Shown here one piece after another: positions 7,412-13,869 of a stretch of DNA of 22,374 nt. Every line of letters starts with the position of its first letter. The first letter of the stretch is position 1. Source of the DNA: DATCMA01 sp036563645 (GTDB lineage Bacteria; Actinomycetota; Actinomycetes; Mycobacteriales; Micromonosporaceae); the NCBI GenBank assembly GCA_036563645.1, contig DATCMA010000060.1, positions 1-22,374 on the forward strand, in the 5' to 3' direction. The position numbers and the translations under genes were made by a program. Under the pieces are notes generated by a model. It was not told the DNA's origin. It made no database searches and saw nothing but the letters and a program-made list of their open reading frames with translations.

Positions 7412-7793
7412 GGACGGCCTGGATGACGACGGCCGCGACGAGGAGGAGCCCGCCGAGGCCGATGACGACGGAGAGGATGGCGGGGAAGCGGGAGACCGGG
7501 AGGTCCTCCCCGAGCCGCATCGCCCGTTCCGTCCGCGCCCACCGGTCGACCGCGCGGATCACGACCACCGTGCCGAGGAGGAGCAGGGCGATCGCGATGG
7601 CTTCGCGCAAGTACGGCAGGGGCATCGCGGAGAGGAACTGCGCGGCGGCGAGACCTCCGGCCATGAGGGCGAGCCCGGTGCGGAGCCAGGCCAGGTAGGT
7701 TCGCTCGTTAGCGAGGGAAAACCGGTAGTCAGGCGTGGTACCGATCTCGCGCAGTTCCCGCGGATCACCCCACTGCCGGATTCTTCGCCACAT
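7401..7793 (-). CDS. YidH family (DUF202) membrane protein
   Basis: A 130-residue protein. A 28-residue cytoplasmic lead is followed by the DUF202 signature NERTYLAWLRTGLALMAGGLA and two further membrane helices (about 64-80 and 105-128). This matches YidH-like inner-membrane proteins of unknown function. The frame is open far upstream into the neighbouring plus-strand gene, but coding character begins at ATG 7793, directly after the palindromic intergenic region. No Shine-Dalgarno is visible. GATAAT ends six bases before the ATG, so a leaderless transcript is likely. It is the first gene of a minus-strand cluster (YidH-like, DUF202, PLDc_N-like). Confidence 0.85.
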   Translation of the reverse strand: MWRRIRQWGDPRELREIGTTPDYRFSLANERTYLAWLRTGLALMAGGLAAAQFLSAMPLPYLREAIAIALLLLGTVVVIRAVDRWARTERAMRLGEDLPVSRFPAILSVVIGLGGLLLVAAVVIQAVHVR

Positions 7794-7801
7794 GGCGGGA
7801 T

Positions 7802-7822
7802 TATCCCGGTTTTTCCGGGATA
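7802..7822. promoter_or_regulatory. Palindromic operator-like element in a divergent promoter region
   Basis: Perfect 8-bp arms TATCCCGG (7802-7809) and CCGGGATA (7815-7822) flank five T bases. The element fills the middle of the 66-bp gap between the YidH-like gene (-) and the unknown gene at 7860 (+). On the minus strand the GATAAT -10 candidate overlaps its end, so a bound regulator would block that promoter and could control both directions. The regulator is unknown. Confidence 0.55.
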
Positions 7823-7859
7823 TTCTCCGAAGAGCGTCGCGACCACAGGAAGGGATACC

Positions 7860-8273
7860 ATGGCCGAGCCGCTGACCGATGAGGAACGGGCGACGATCAA
7901 GGCGGCGGCCTTCGGCGCGGCGCTCGTCGTCGCGAACGCGGATCCGGGTTTCCTCGCGTTGGTCCGGGAGAGCTTCGCCGCGTCGGACGCGTTCGCCGGC
8001 GCTTCCGGGCTCGTACGTGACGTGCTCACGACCGGCGCGGCGCCGCGGCTGCCCGAGGGCTCGCCGGTGGACGTCGAACGGGCGGCGCTCGAGCTGGTCG
8101 AGCGTGCGGTGTCGATCCTGCAAGCGAAGGCGCCGGAGGAGCTCGCGACCTTCCGCGCGACGGTGGACGTCGCGGCCTCGCGCGTGGCCGCGGCGGTGGG
8201 TGGGGTGAGCGTGGCCGAGGCCGCGGCGCTCGAGCGGGTCAGGCGCACCCTTGGCGCCGGCGACCGCGGCTGA
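7860..8273 (+). CDS. Conserved actinobacterial protein of unknown function
   Basis: A 137-residue, soluble, Ala-rich, mostly helical acidic protein. I recognise the general pattern (AAFGAALVVANADPGFLALVRESFAAS, LVRDVLTTG, ILQAKAPEELATFR) as resembling conserved hypothetical proteins of Actinomycetota but know no function. No cysteine, metal-binding motif, signal peptide or membrane segment is present. ATG 7860 is well supported by AGGAAGG six bases upstream. The frame is open much further upstream, but that part is antisense to the DUF202 genes. It is divergent from the YidH-like gene and shares the palindromic region with it. A short hairpin follows its stop codon. Confidence 0.8.
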   Translation: MAEPLTDEERATIKAAAFGAALVVANADPGFLALVRESFAASDAFAGASGLVRDVLTTGAAPRLPEGSPVDVERAALELVERAVSILQAKAPEELATFRATVDVAASRVAAAVGGVSVAEAAALERVRRTLGAGDRG

Positions 8274-8292
8274 CCTCAGCCCACACCGCGCG

Positions 8293-8313
8293 CACTGCGC
8301 GCCGGACGCAGTG
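8293..8313 (+). terminator. Short hairpin after the gene ending at 8273
   Basis: Arms CACTGCG (8293-8299) and CGCAGTG (8307-8313) with a 7-base loop, starting 19 bases after the stop. There is no T-run beyond two bases, so this is a modest candidate. Confidence 0.35.
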
Positions 8314-8483
8314 TTCCCGCAGCTCACCGCAGCTGCACAGGTGCTCGTGAGGCGCGGCGCGTCGCCGGTGTCGCGTCGTGGAGAGCCCGGCCGACGCCGG
8401 GGGGTACGGGGCCGGGAGGCGAGCGGAATTTTCTGGCATTCCGGGCACCCCCTGCCGACAGACCCTACCGTCTCAGCGGGTTG

Positions 8484-8536
8484 CTACCGGCTGGTAGTCC
8501 GCTGTGACATGCATCGATAGAGCTACTGGCGGGTAA
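8484..8536. promoter_or_regulatory. Paired operator-like motif upstream of etfBA
   Basis: CTACCGGCTGGTAG (8484-8497) is palindromic at 12 of 14 positions. A second site, CTACTGGCGGGTAA (8523-8536), matches the first at 11 of 14 positions, 39 bp downstream. The shared pattern is CTACYGGCKGGTAR. The second copy overlaps a TAACAT hexamer (8534-8539) that could be a -10. TetR-type regulators of fatty-acid degradation often bind TAC...GTA palindromes, which would suit etf genes, but that link is inference. Confidence 0.5.
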
Positions 8537-8566
8537 CATTCCTATGGGCAAACACACAGGCCCTAA

Positions 8567-8581
8567 ACGTTGATTCAACGT
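8567..8581. promoter_or_regulatory. Perfect 15-bp odd palindrome upstream of etfB
   Basis: Arms ACGTTGA and TCAACGT flank a single central T, 80 bases before the etfB ATG and 30 bases after the second TAC...GTA site. It belongs to the 388-bp gap 8274-8661, which holds no credible gene. It may be a second operator or an mRNA-leader element. Confidence 0.45.
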
Positions 8582-8661
8582 GGCGGGAGGCGAGAGGCTG
8601 CCTTGGGACGCCACACAGGGTGCGCGTCGCACCACTGAAGCAGGAGGGTCGTCGAAGCGCG

Positions 8662-9441
8662 ATGAACATCGTCGTACTCGTCAAGCAGGTGCCCGACTCC
8701 GGTGCGGAGCGCAACCTGCGCAGTGACGACAACACCGTCGACCGGGCGTCGGCCAACAACGTCATCAACGAGATGGACGAGTACGCCATCGAGGAGGCGT
8801 TGAAGATTCAGGAGGCGCACGGTGGCGAGGTGACGGTACTCACCATGGGGCCGGAAAGTGCCACCGAGGCCATCCGCAAGGCGCTCTCGATGGGGCCGGA
8901 TAAGGCCGTCCACATCGTGGACGACGCGTTGCGCGGCTCCTGCGCCGTCGCCACCTCGAAGGTGCTCGCTGCGGCGATCCGCCAGCTCAATCCCGACCTT
9001 GTGATCTGCGGCGCCGAGTCGACCGACGGCCGGGTGCAGGTCATGCCGCACATGCTGGCCGAACGCCTCGGCATCGCGGCGCTGACCGGTGCGCGCAAGC
9101 TCACCATCGAGGGCTCCACGCTGACCATCGAGCGGCAGACTGACGAGGGGTACGAGGTCGTCACCGCGAGCACCCCGGCGGTGGTCTCGGTCTGGGACAC
9201 GATCAACGAGCCGCGGTACCCGTCGTTCAAGGGCATCATGGCCGCCAAGAAGAAGCCGGTGCAGACCCTGTCCCTCGCTGACCTCGGTATCGACGCCGCC
9301 GAGGTGGGCTTCGCGGGCGCGACCAGCGCGGTCATTGAGCACAGCAAGCGGCCGCCACGCTCCGGCGGCACGAAGATCACCGACGAGGGCGACGGCGGCG
9401 TGAAGCTGGTCGAGTTCCTCGCCACCGAGAAGTTCGTCTGA
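8662..9441 (+). CDS. etfB: Electron transfer flavoprotein subunit beta
   Basis: A 259-residue EtfB. With EtfA it forms the soluble FAD/AMP heterodimer that takes electrons from acyl-CoA dehydrogenases and passes them to the membrane quinone pool. The opening MNIVVLVKQVPDSG, the NEMDEYAIEEAL segment, the family signature region VVTASTPAVVSVWDTINEPRYPSFKGIMAAKKK and the C-terminal arm are all present at normal length. ATG 8662 is the family start. AGGAGG lies 14 bases upstream, a rather long spacing. An earlier GTG (8620) would add 14 residues that do not look like EtfB. etfA follows after 23 bases in the same operon. Confidence 0.96.
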   Translation: MNIVVLVKQVPDSGAERNLRSDDNTVDRASANNVINEMDEYAIEEALKIQEAHGGEVTVLTMGPESATEAIRKALSMGPDKAVHIVDDALRGSCAVATSKVLAAAIRQLNPDLVICGAESTDGRVQVMPHMLAERLGIAALTGARKLTIEGSTLTIERQTDEGYEVVTASTPAVVSVWDTINEPRYPSFKGIMAAKKKPVQTLSLADLGIDAAEVGFAGATSAVIEHSKRPPRSGGTKITDEGDGGVKLVEFLATEKFV

Positions 9442-9464
9442 GCCGGCGGGAGAGACAGAGGATC

Positions 9465-10424
9465 ATGGCTGAAGTACTTGTTGTCGTCGAAGCCGCGCAG
9501 GCGGCCGGCGTGAAGAAAGTCACCCTCGAGCTGCTGACCCTCGCCCGCGAGTTGGGTACGCCGGCTGCCGTCGTGCTCGGTGGCCCCGGCAGCGCGGAGG
9601 CGTACCGCGAGAAGCTTGGCGAGTACGGCGCGGCCAAGATTTACGCCGCGGAGAGCGAGGAGATCGATGGGTACCTCGTCGCTCCGAAGGCCACGGTGCT
9701 CGCTGACCTGATCAAGCGGGTGCAGCCCGCGGCGGTGCTGCTCGCCTCGTCGCAGGAAGGCAAGGAGATCGCGGGGCGCGTCGCGGTCAAGCTCGACAAC
9801 GGCGTGTTGACCGATGTGGTCGCGCTTGAGGCGGACGGGACGGCGACCCAGGTGGTCTTCGCCGGTTCGACGATCGTCAAGTCCAAGGTGACGCGTGGCC
9901 TGCCGCTGGTCACCGTGCGGCCCAACTCGGTCACCCCGACCCCAGCCCCGACCACTCCGACCGTCGAGCAGGTCGAGGTCCAGGTGACCGACACCGACAA
10001 GCTGGCGCGGGTCGTGGAGCGGGTCGCCGAGCAGAAGGGCGCGCGTCCGGAGCTCACCGAGGCGTCGGTCGTCGTCTCCGGTGGCCGGGGCGTCGGCAGC
10101 GCGGAGAACTTCAAACTCGTCGAGGAGCTGGCCGACCTGCTCGGTGGCGCGGTCGGTGCCTCCCGCGCGGCGGTTGACTCCGGCTTCTACCCGCACCAGT
10201 TCCAGGTCGGGCAGACCGGCAAGACCGTCTCGCCGCAGCTGTACATCGCGCTCGGCATCTCCGGCGCGATCCAGCACCGCGCGGGTATGCAGACCTCCAA
10301 GACCATCGTCGCGGTGAACAAGGACCCCGAGGCGCCGATCTTCGAGCTGGCTGACTTCGGCGTGGTCGGCGACCTGTTCAAGGTGGTGCCGCAGGCGATC
10401 GAGGAGATTCGCAAGCGCAAGTAG
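9465..10424 (+). CDS. etfA: Electron transfer flavoprotein subunit alpha
   Basis: A 319-residue EtfA carrying the redox FAD. The N-terminal domain is the short form (MAEVLVVVEAAQAAGVKKVTLELLTLAREL). The C-terminal FAD-binding domain has SGGRGVGSAENFKLVEELA, GASRAAVDSGFYPHQFQVGQTGKTVSP and the signature LYIALGISGAIQHRAGMQTSKTIVAVNKDPEAPIF. A 15-residue Thr/Pro run (about residues 161-175) links the two domains. ATG 9465 follows GAGGA closely and GGGAGAG at ten bases. It is the second and last gene of the etfBA operon, closed by a strong hairpin, so the following desulfurase gene is transcribed separately. Confidence 0.96.
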   Translation: MAEVLVVVEAAQAAGVKKVTLELLTLARELGTPAAVVLGGPGSAEAYREKLGEYGAAKIYAAESEEIDGYLVAPKATVLADLIKRVQPAAVLLASSQEGKEIAGRVAVKLDNGVLTDVVALEADGTATQVVFAGSTIVKSKVTRGLPLVTVRPNSVTPTPAPTTPTVEQVEVQVTDTDKLARVVERVAEQKGARPELTEASVVVSGGRGVGSAENFKLVEELADLLGGAVGASRAAVDSGFYPHQFQVGQTGKTVSPQLYIALGISGAIQHRAGMQTSKTIVAVNKDPEAPIFELADFGVVGDLFKVVPQAIEEIRKRK

Positions 10425-10435
10425 TCCACGGACTG

Positions 10436-10471
10436 CGAACGAGGGCCGGGGCACTCTCCGGCCCTCGTTCG
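10436..10471 (+). terminator. Strong hairpin terminator after etfA
   Basis: Perfect 14-bp arms CGAACGAGGGCCGG (10436-10449) and CCGGCCCTCGTTCG (10458-10471) with an 8-base loop, 11 bases after the etfA stop, followed by the T/G-rich TGTTGTG. This is the best terminator in the window. Confidence 0.85.
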
Positions 10472-10524
10472 TGTTGTGGGGCCCACACCTCAGGCCGGCA
10501 CCGGCGAAGCGTGTCGGCGGCCGA

Positions 10525-10530
10525 TAGGCT
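10525..10530 (+). promoter_or_regulatory. -10 box of a leaderless promoter
   Basis: TAGGCT, a good TANNNT box, ends seven bases before ATG 10538 of the cysteine desulfurase gene, so transcription would begin at or next to the A of the start codon. No Shine-Dalgarno is present, which agrees with leaderless initiation. Confidence 0.5.
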
Positions 10531-10537
10531 GAACGCG

Positions 10538-11716
10538 ATGGCCTACCTCGATCACGCCGCGACGACTCCGATGCTCGACGAGGCGTTGGAGGCGTACGTC
10601 GCCGCCGCCCGTGACATTGGCAATCCGTCGTCGCTGCACGCCGCCGGCCGCCGCGCGCGGCAGCGGGTGGAGGAGGCGCGCGAACGCGTCGCGGCCGCGC
10701 TCGGCGCGCGCCCCTCTGAGGTGATCTTCACGAGCGGGGGTACGGAGAGCGACAACCTCGCCGTCAAAGGCATCTTCTGGGGGCGGCGCGGTGCGCGACC
10801 CGGGCGCGACCGCATCCTGGCGAGCGCCGTCGAGCACCACGCGGTGCTCGACGCGGTGGAGTGGCTCGTCCGCGACGAGAAGGCCACGGCGACGTTGCTC
10901 CCCGTTGACGACACCGGGCGGGTCCAGCTCGACCAGCTGGCGGACGTGGTCGAGGCGCACGGCGACGACATCGCGCTGATCAGCGTGATGTGGGCGAACA
11001 ACGAGGTCGGCACGCTCCAGCCGGTCGCCGAGATCGCCCAGATCGCCGCTCGGCACGGCATCCCGGTCCACACCGACGCGGTGCAGGCCATCGGCCAAGT
11101 GCCGGTGAACTTCGCCGAGAGCGGCGTCGCCGCGCTCACCGTGAGCGGGCACAAGATCGGCGGGCCGGGGGGCGTGGGGGCGCTGCTGCTCGGTCGGGAC
11201 GTGCCGTGCGTCCCCGTGCTCCACGGTGGGGGTCAGGAGCGCAACATCCGCTCCGGCACCCTCGACACCGCCGGCATCGTCGCGTTCGCCGTGGCGGTGG
11301 AGGTCGCGGTACGCAAGCAGCAGGAGCACGCGGCTCGCCTGAGCGCCCTGCGTGACGAGCTCGTGCGTCGGGTCCGCGCCGCCGTCCCCGACGCCATCTA
11401 CAACGGCGACCCCGTCCACCGGCTGCCGGGCAACGCGCACTTCTCCTTCCCCGGCTGTGAGGGCGACGCCCTGCTGCTGCTCCTCGACGCCCAGGGCATC
11501 GCGTGTTCGACCGGTTCCGCCTGTTCCGCCGGGGTGGCCCAGCCGTCGCACGTGCTGCTCGCGATGGGAGCCGATGACGACCGGGCGCGCTCGTCCCTGC
11601 GCTTCACGCTGGGGCACACCTCCACCCGGGAGGACATCGACGCTCTCATCGCGGCGCTGCCGAACGCGGTCGACCGCGCCCGGCGAGCGGGAGCGCTCCG
11701 CTCCGCGCGGGTGTGA
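10538..11716 (+). CDS. Cysteine desulfurase (NifS/IscS class)
   Basis: A 392-residue PLP-dependent class V aminotransferase-fold enzyme that removes sulfur from L-cysteine as a protein persulfide. The start MAYLDHAATTPM is the canonical N-terminus. TSGGTESDN is at 65-73. SGHKIGGP holds the PLP-binding Lys206, and STGSACSAG holds the catalytic Cys329 on the mobile loop. That loop is of the IscS/NifS type. With mnmA 115 bases downstream on the same strand, its likely job is sulfur supply for tRNA 2-thiouridine and general Fe-S assembly. An upstream GTG (10511) would add nine residues not seen in the family, and the -10 box favours ATG 10538. Confidence 0.94.
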   Translation: MAYLDHAATTPMLDEALEAYVAAARDIGNPSSLHAAGRRARQRVEEARERVAAALGARPSEVIFTSGGTESDNLAVKGIFWGRRGARPGRDRILASAVEHHAVLDAVEWLVRDEKATATLLPVDDTGRVQLDQLADVVEAHGDDIALISVMWANNEVGTLQPVAEIAQIAARHGIPVHTDAVQAIGQVPVNFAESGVAALTVSGHKIGGPGGVGALLLGRDVPCVPVLHGGGQERNIRSGTLDTAGIVAFAVAVEVAVRKQQEHAARLSALRDELVRRVRAAVPDAIYNGDPVHRLPGNAHFSFPGCEGDALLLLLDAQGIACSTGSACSAGVAQPSHVLLAMGADDDRARSSLRFTLGHTSTREDIDALIAALPNAVDRARRAGALRSARV

Positions 11717-11831
11717 GCGCGGCACGGCTCGGCGGAGGATCGCGAACGCCGCGCGGTGCGCGGGGGCGCGGCAGCACTGATCAGCTTCGCCGGCTGCGGG
11801 CTACGCTCGACAGGGATAAGGAGGTGTCGCG

Positions 11832-12902
11832 GTGCGGGTGTTGGCAGCGATGTCCGGTGGAGTCGACTCGGCGGTGGCCGCCGCGCGCGCGGTCGACGCT
11901 GGGCATGACGTCACCGGTGTCCATCTCGCGCTGTCGCGCAACCCGCAGACGTACCGTTCGGGCGCCCGCGGCTGCTGCACGCTGGAGGACGCCCGCGACG
12001 CCCGCCGCGCCGCCGACGTGATCGGCATCCCGTTCTACGTCTGGGACATGGCCGATCGTTTCCACGCCGACGTCGTCGATGACTTCGTCGCCGAGTACGC
12101 GGCGGGGCGTACCCCCAATCCCTGCCTCCGGTGCAACGAGAAGATCAAGTTCGCGGCGGTGCTGGACCGGGCCATCGCCCTCGGCTTCGACGCGGTCGTC
12201 ACCGGGCACTACGCCCGCCTGGGCTCGGATGGCTTGCTGCGGCGCGCCGTCGACACCGCCAAGGACCAGTCGTACGTGCTCGCCGTGCTCACTCGCGAGC
12301 AGCTCGACCGGTCGCTGTTCCCGCTGGGCGACTCGACCAAGGCGGAGGTCCGGGCGGAGGCGGCGCGGCGGGGCTTGGCCGTGGCGGACAAGCCTGACTC
12401 GCACGACATCTGCTTTATCGCCGACGGGGATACCCGGAGATTCCTGGCCGAGCGGCTCGGTGAGACGCCTGGGGAGATCGTGGACGCCGTCACGGGCGAG
12501 GTGATCGGCACGCACACCGGCGCGTACGCGTACACCGTGGGACAGCGGCGTGGGCTGCGCCTCGGGCGGCCGGCCCCGGACGGGCGTCCGCGGTACGTGC
12601 TGTCCATCACCCCGAAGACCAACACCGTGACGGTCGGGCCCGCCGAGCTGCTGGACGTGACGGAAGTGACCGGAAACCGTCTGGTGTGGACTGGCGGTCC
12701 GGTGCCGGATGGTCCGATTGAGTGCGAGGTGCAGCTGCGGGCCCACGGGGATCCGATCCCCGCGACGGTGGAGATCTCCGGTGACACGCTCCGCGCGACG
12801 CTGCACCAGCCGGCCCGCGCGGTCGCCCCCGGGCAGGCGATCGTCGTCTATCGCCCCGACCCCGCCGGTGACATCGTCCTTGGGGCGGCCACCATCACCT
12901 GA
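11832..12902 (+). CDS. mnmA: tRNA-specific 2-thiouridylase MnmA
   Basis: A 356-residue MnmA, which thiolates U34 of tRNA-Lys, -Glu and -Gln at the 2 position using ATP and persulfide sulfur. The PP-loop AMSGGVDSAV is at 6-15. NPCLRCNEKIKF contains the nucleophile Cys101, plus an extra Cys98. DSHDICFI contains the second catalytic Cys194. The central GHYARL and the C-terminal TVGQRRGL and beta-barrel domain follow. GTG 11832 is fixed by a full AAGGAGGT Shine-Dalgarno six bases upstream. The preceding desulfurase is the natural sulfur donor. A GC pair of cysteines at 48-49 (RGCCT) lies in the expected insert. Normal GC and codon use end sharply at its stop. Confidence 0.96.
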   Translation: MRVLAAMSGGVDSAVAAARAVDAGHDVTGVHLALSRNPQTYRSGARGCCTLEDARDARRAADVIGIPFYVWDMADRFHADVVDDFVAEYAAGRTPNPCLRCNEKIKFAAVLDRAIALGFDAVVTGHYARLGSDGLLRRAVDTAKDQSYVLAVLTREQLDRSLFPLGDSTKAEVRAEAARRGLAVADKPDSHDICFIADGDTRRFLAERLGETPGEIVDAVTGEVIGTHTGAYAYTVGQRRGLRLGRPAPDGRPRYVLSITPKTNTVTVGPAELLDVTEVTGNRLVWTGGPVPDGPIECEVQLRAHGDPIPATVEISGDTLRATLHQPARAVAPGQAIVVYRPDPAGDIVLGAATIT

Positions 12903-12915
12903 CGGAGTTGCCCAG

Positions 12916-12940
12916 TCGAGATAGGACAAGGCTGTCTCGA
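12916..12940 (+). terminator. Weak hairpin after mnmA
   Basis: Arms TCGAGA (12916-12921) and TCTCGA (12935-12940) enclose a 13-base loop containing a further GACA/TGTC pairing possibility. It lies 13 bases past the mnmA stop. The stem is short and no T-tract follows. Confidence 0.3.
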
Positions 12941-13021
12941 TAAGGGCTTCACGGGCTGGTGAGGCGCCAGACTGCTCGCGACGGAAGAATCGCGCTGCGC
13001 GCCGCGATACGTAGTGCCGCT

Positions 13022-13061
13022 ATGGTGTTAGCGCCCGCTCGACCATTGGCGCTAACACCAT
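13022..13061. promoter_or_regulatory. Perfect 14-bp inverted repeat at the DUF3800-like gene
   Basis: Arms ATGGTGTTAGCGCC (13022-13035) and GGCGCTAACACCAT (13048-13061) are separated by 12 bases. The right arm ends one base before the AGGAG ribosome binding site at 13063-13067. TATGGT (13021-13026), a possible -10, overlaps the left arm. The half-sites TGTTAGCG and CGCTAACA resemble LacI-family half-operators, but here they are spaced apart. In RNA the element would be a stable hairpin beside the Shine-Dalgarno. Confidence 0.7.
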
Positions 13062-13076
13062 CAGGAGTCATCTCCC

Positions 13077-13622
13077 GTGCCGGCTCACGTGTTCGTTGAT
13101 GAGAGTAAGCATTGCTGCTACCTCGTCGCGGCCGCAGCCCTTGACCCAGCAGGCCTTGCTGAGGCTCGCAAAGCCATTCAACAGTTCATCATGCCTAGGC
13201 AACGGCGGGTCCACTTCGCAAAGGAGGGTAATCCTCGCCGTGACAAGTTTCTTGGTGTCATCAACGGACTTGGGATCACGGCGACGATTTACGACGCTAG
13301 TCACTACCGACGTGAGAAGGAAGCGAGGCCTGCCTGTTTGAGGCGTCTCGTCGCCGACTTAGCGATCATGAAAGCCGAACGTCTCGTCCTCGAAATCGAT
13401 GACTCCGTCGCGCAGGCTGACAAGCGACTGCTCCGTGAAGAGGTGAAGCGGGTTGGGCTGGCAGCTTGTTTGCGCTACGAGTTGCTGCGGGCGCACGAAG
13501 AGTGCCTGTTGGCAGTGCCGGACGCCATCGCCTGGTGCTGGGCACGAGGTGGGGAGTGGCGTGACAAAGTGAAGGACCTGGTGACTCATGTTCACCAGGT
13601 CCACGAAAGTCCTGATCCCTAG
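13077..13622 (+). CDS. DUF3800-like protein, putative RNase H-fold
   Basis: A 181-residue protein with features I associate with DUF3800: VFVDES at the N-terminus (Asp8, Glu9), a histidine in RRVHFAKE (His46), an acidic patch LVLEIDDS (Glu106, Asp108, Asp109) and a late VPDAIAWCWA (Asp149). DUF3800 proteins are predicted to have an RNase H-like fold with clustered acids binding metal; their function is mostly unknown. Assignment is by motif memory only. GTG 13077 has AGGAG nine bases upstream. Codon use differs from its neighbours: bases 13201-13260 are 33/60 GC against 43/60 for bases 11041-11100 in the desulfurase gene, which suggests acquisition. No partner gene is adjacent, so it stands alone between mnmA and the MetE-like gene. 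Confidence 0.75.
   Translation: MPAHVFVDESKHCCYLVAAAALDPAGLAEARKAIQQFIMPRQRRVHFAKEGNPRRDKFLGVINGLGITATIYDASHYRREKEARPACLRRLVADLAIMKAERLVLEIDDSVAQADKRLLREEVKRVGLAACLRYELLRAHEECLLAVPDAIAWCWARGGEWRDKVKDLVTHVHQVHESPDP
13574..13602 (+). terminator. Perfect hairpin inside the 3' end of the DUF3800-like gene
   Basis: Arms GGACCTGGTGA (13574-13584) and TCACCAGGTCC (13592-13602) with a 7-base loop lie within the last 16 codons. An 11-bp perfect stem in coding DNA is unlikely by chance. It may be a terminator or 3' stabiliser embedded in the frame; no T-tract follows. Confidence 0.5.
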
Positions 13623-13869
13623 AAAGCGCGAAACCCGGCTCACCCACCGTCCGGAAGGCTGCCGGGTCCACTTCCAAGAGCTAGTGCCCTTGGCATCCCC
13701 CACTATACGCATCAGCTCCCAGACTGGCAACGTCTCTTTGGGGGTTGGCATTTTCTGCCATATCACCATTTTCGGTCGTGCGATCGTAGTGAGCTCTCTG
13801 ATTTCAGGACTGCAACCAGCCAGGGAGCGGCGGCTGGGGCCGCGCTACCGCTGAGTAAAGTCAGCGCTC
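13623..13869. other. Lower-GC non-coding region with inverted and direct repeats
   Basis: No credible gene was found. Short symmetric elements are present: ACCCGGC/GCCGGGT (13633-13639, 13661-13667), CCCCCA/TGGGGG (13697-13702, 13739-13744), TGGCA-TTTTC-TGCCA (13746-13760), and a direct repeat TTGGCAT at 13690-13696 and 13745-13751. The lower GC continues from the DUF3800-like gene until about 13800, so it is probably part of the same acquired segment. Confidence 0.4.
13856..13861 (+). promoter_or_regulatory. Candidate -10 box for the MetE-like gene
   Basis: TAAAGT ends eight bases before GTG 13870, and no Shine-Dalgarno is visible, so a leaderless transcript is plausible. The hexamer fits TANNNT; no convincing -35 was seen. 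Confidence 0.4.

Noticed and set aside
8274..8661. Riboswitch or small gene upstream of etfB
   Set aside because: No known riboswitch core was recognised; the open frames here are short and cross the palindromic sites. The symmetric elements fit operators better.
8808..10454. Long minus-strand open frame (548 codons) opposite etfB-etfA
   Set aside because: It is antisense to two certain genes, and its Arg/Gly/Asp/His-rich composition is the usual mirror of high-GC coding DNA.
10490..11725. Minus-strand open frame (411 codons) opposite the cysteine desulfurase gene
   Set aside because: Antisense shadow of a gene with all catalytic motifs.
13359..13769. Minus-strand 136-codon frame overlapping the DUF3800-like gene and its tail
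   Set aside because: Considered because GC is lower here and composition less biased. It overlaps the plus-strand gene for about 260 bases, shows no motif and has no convincing ribosome binding site.
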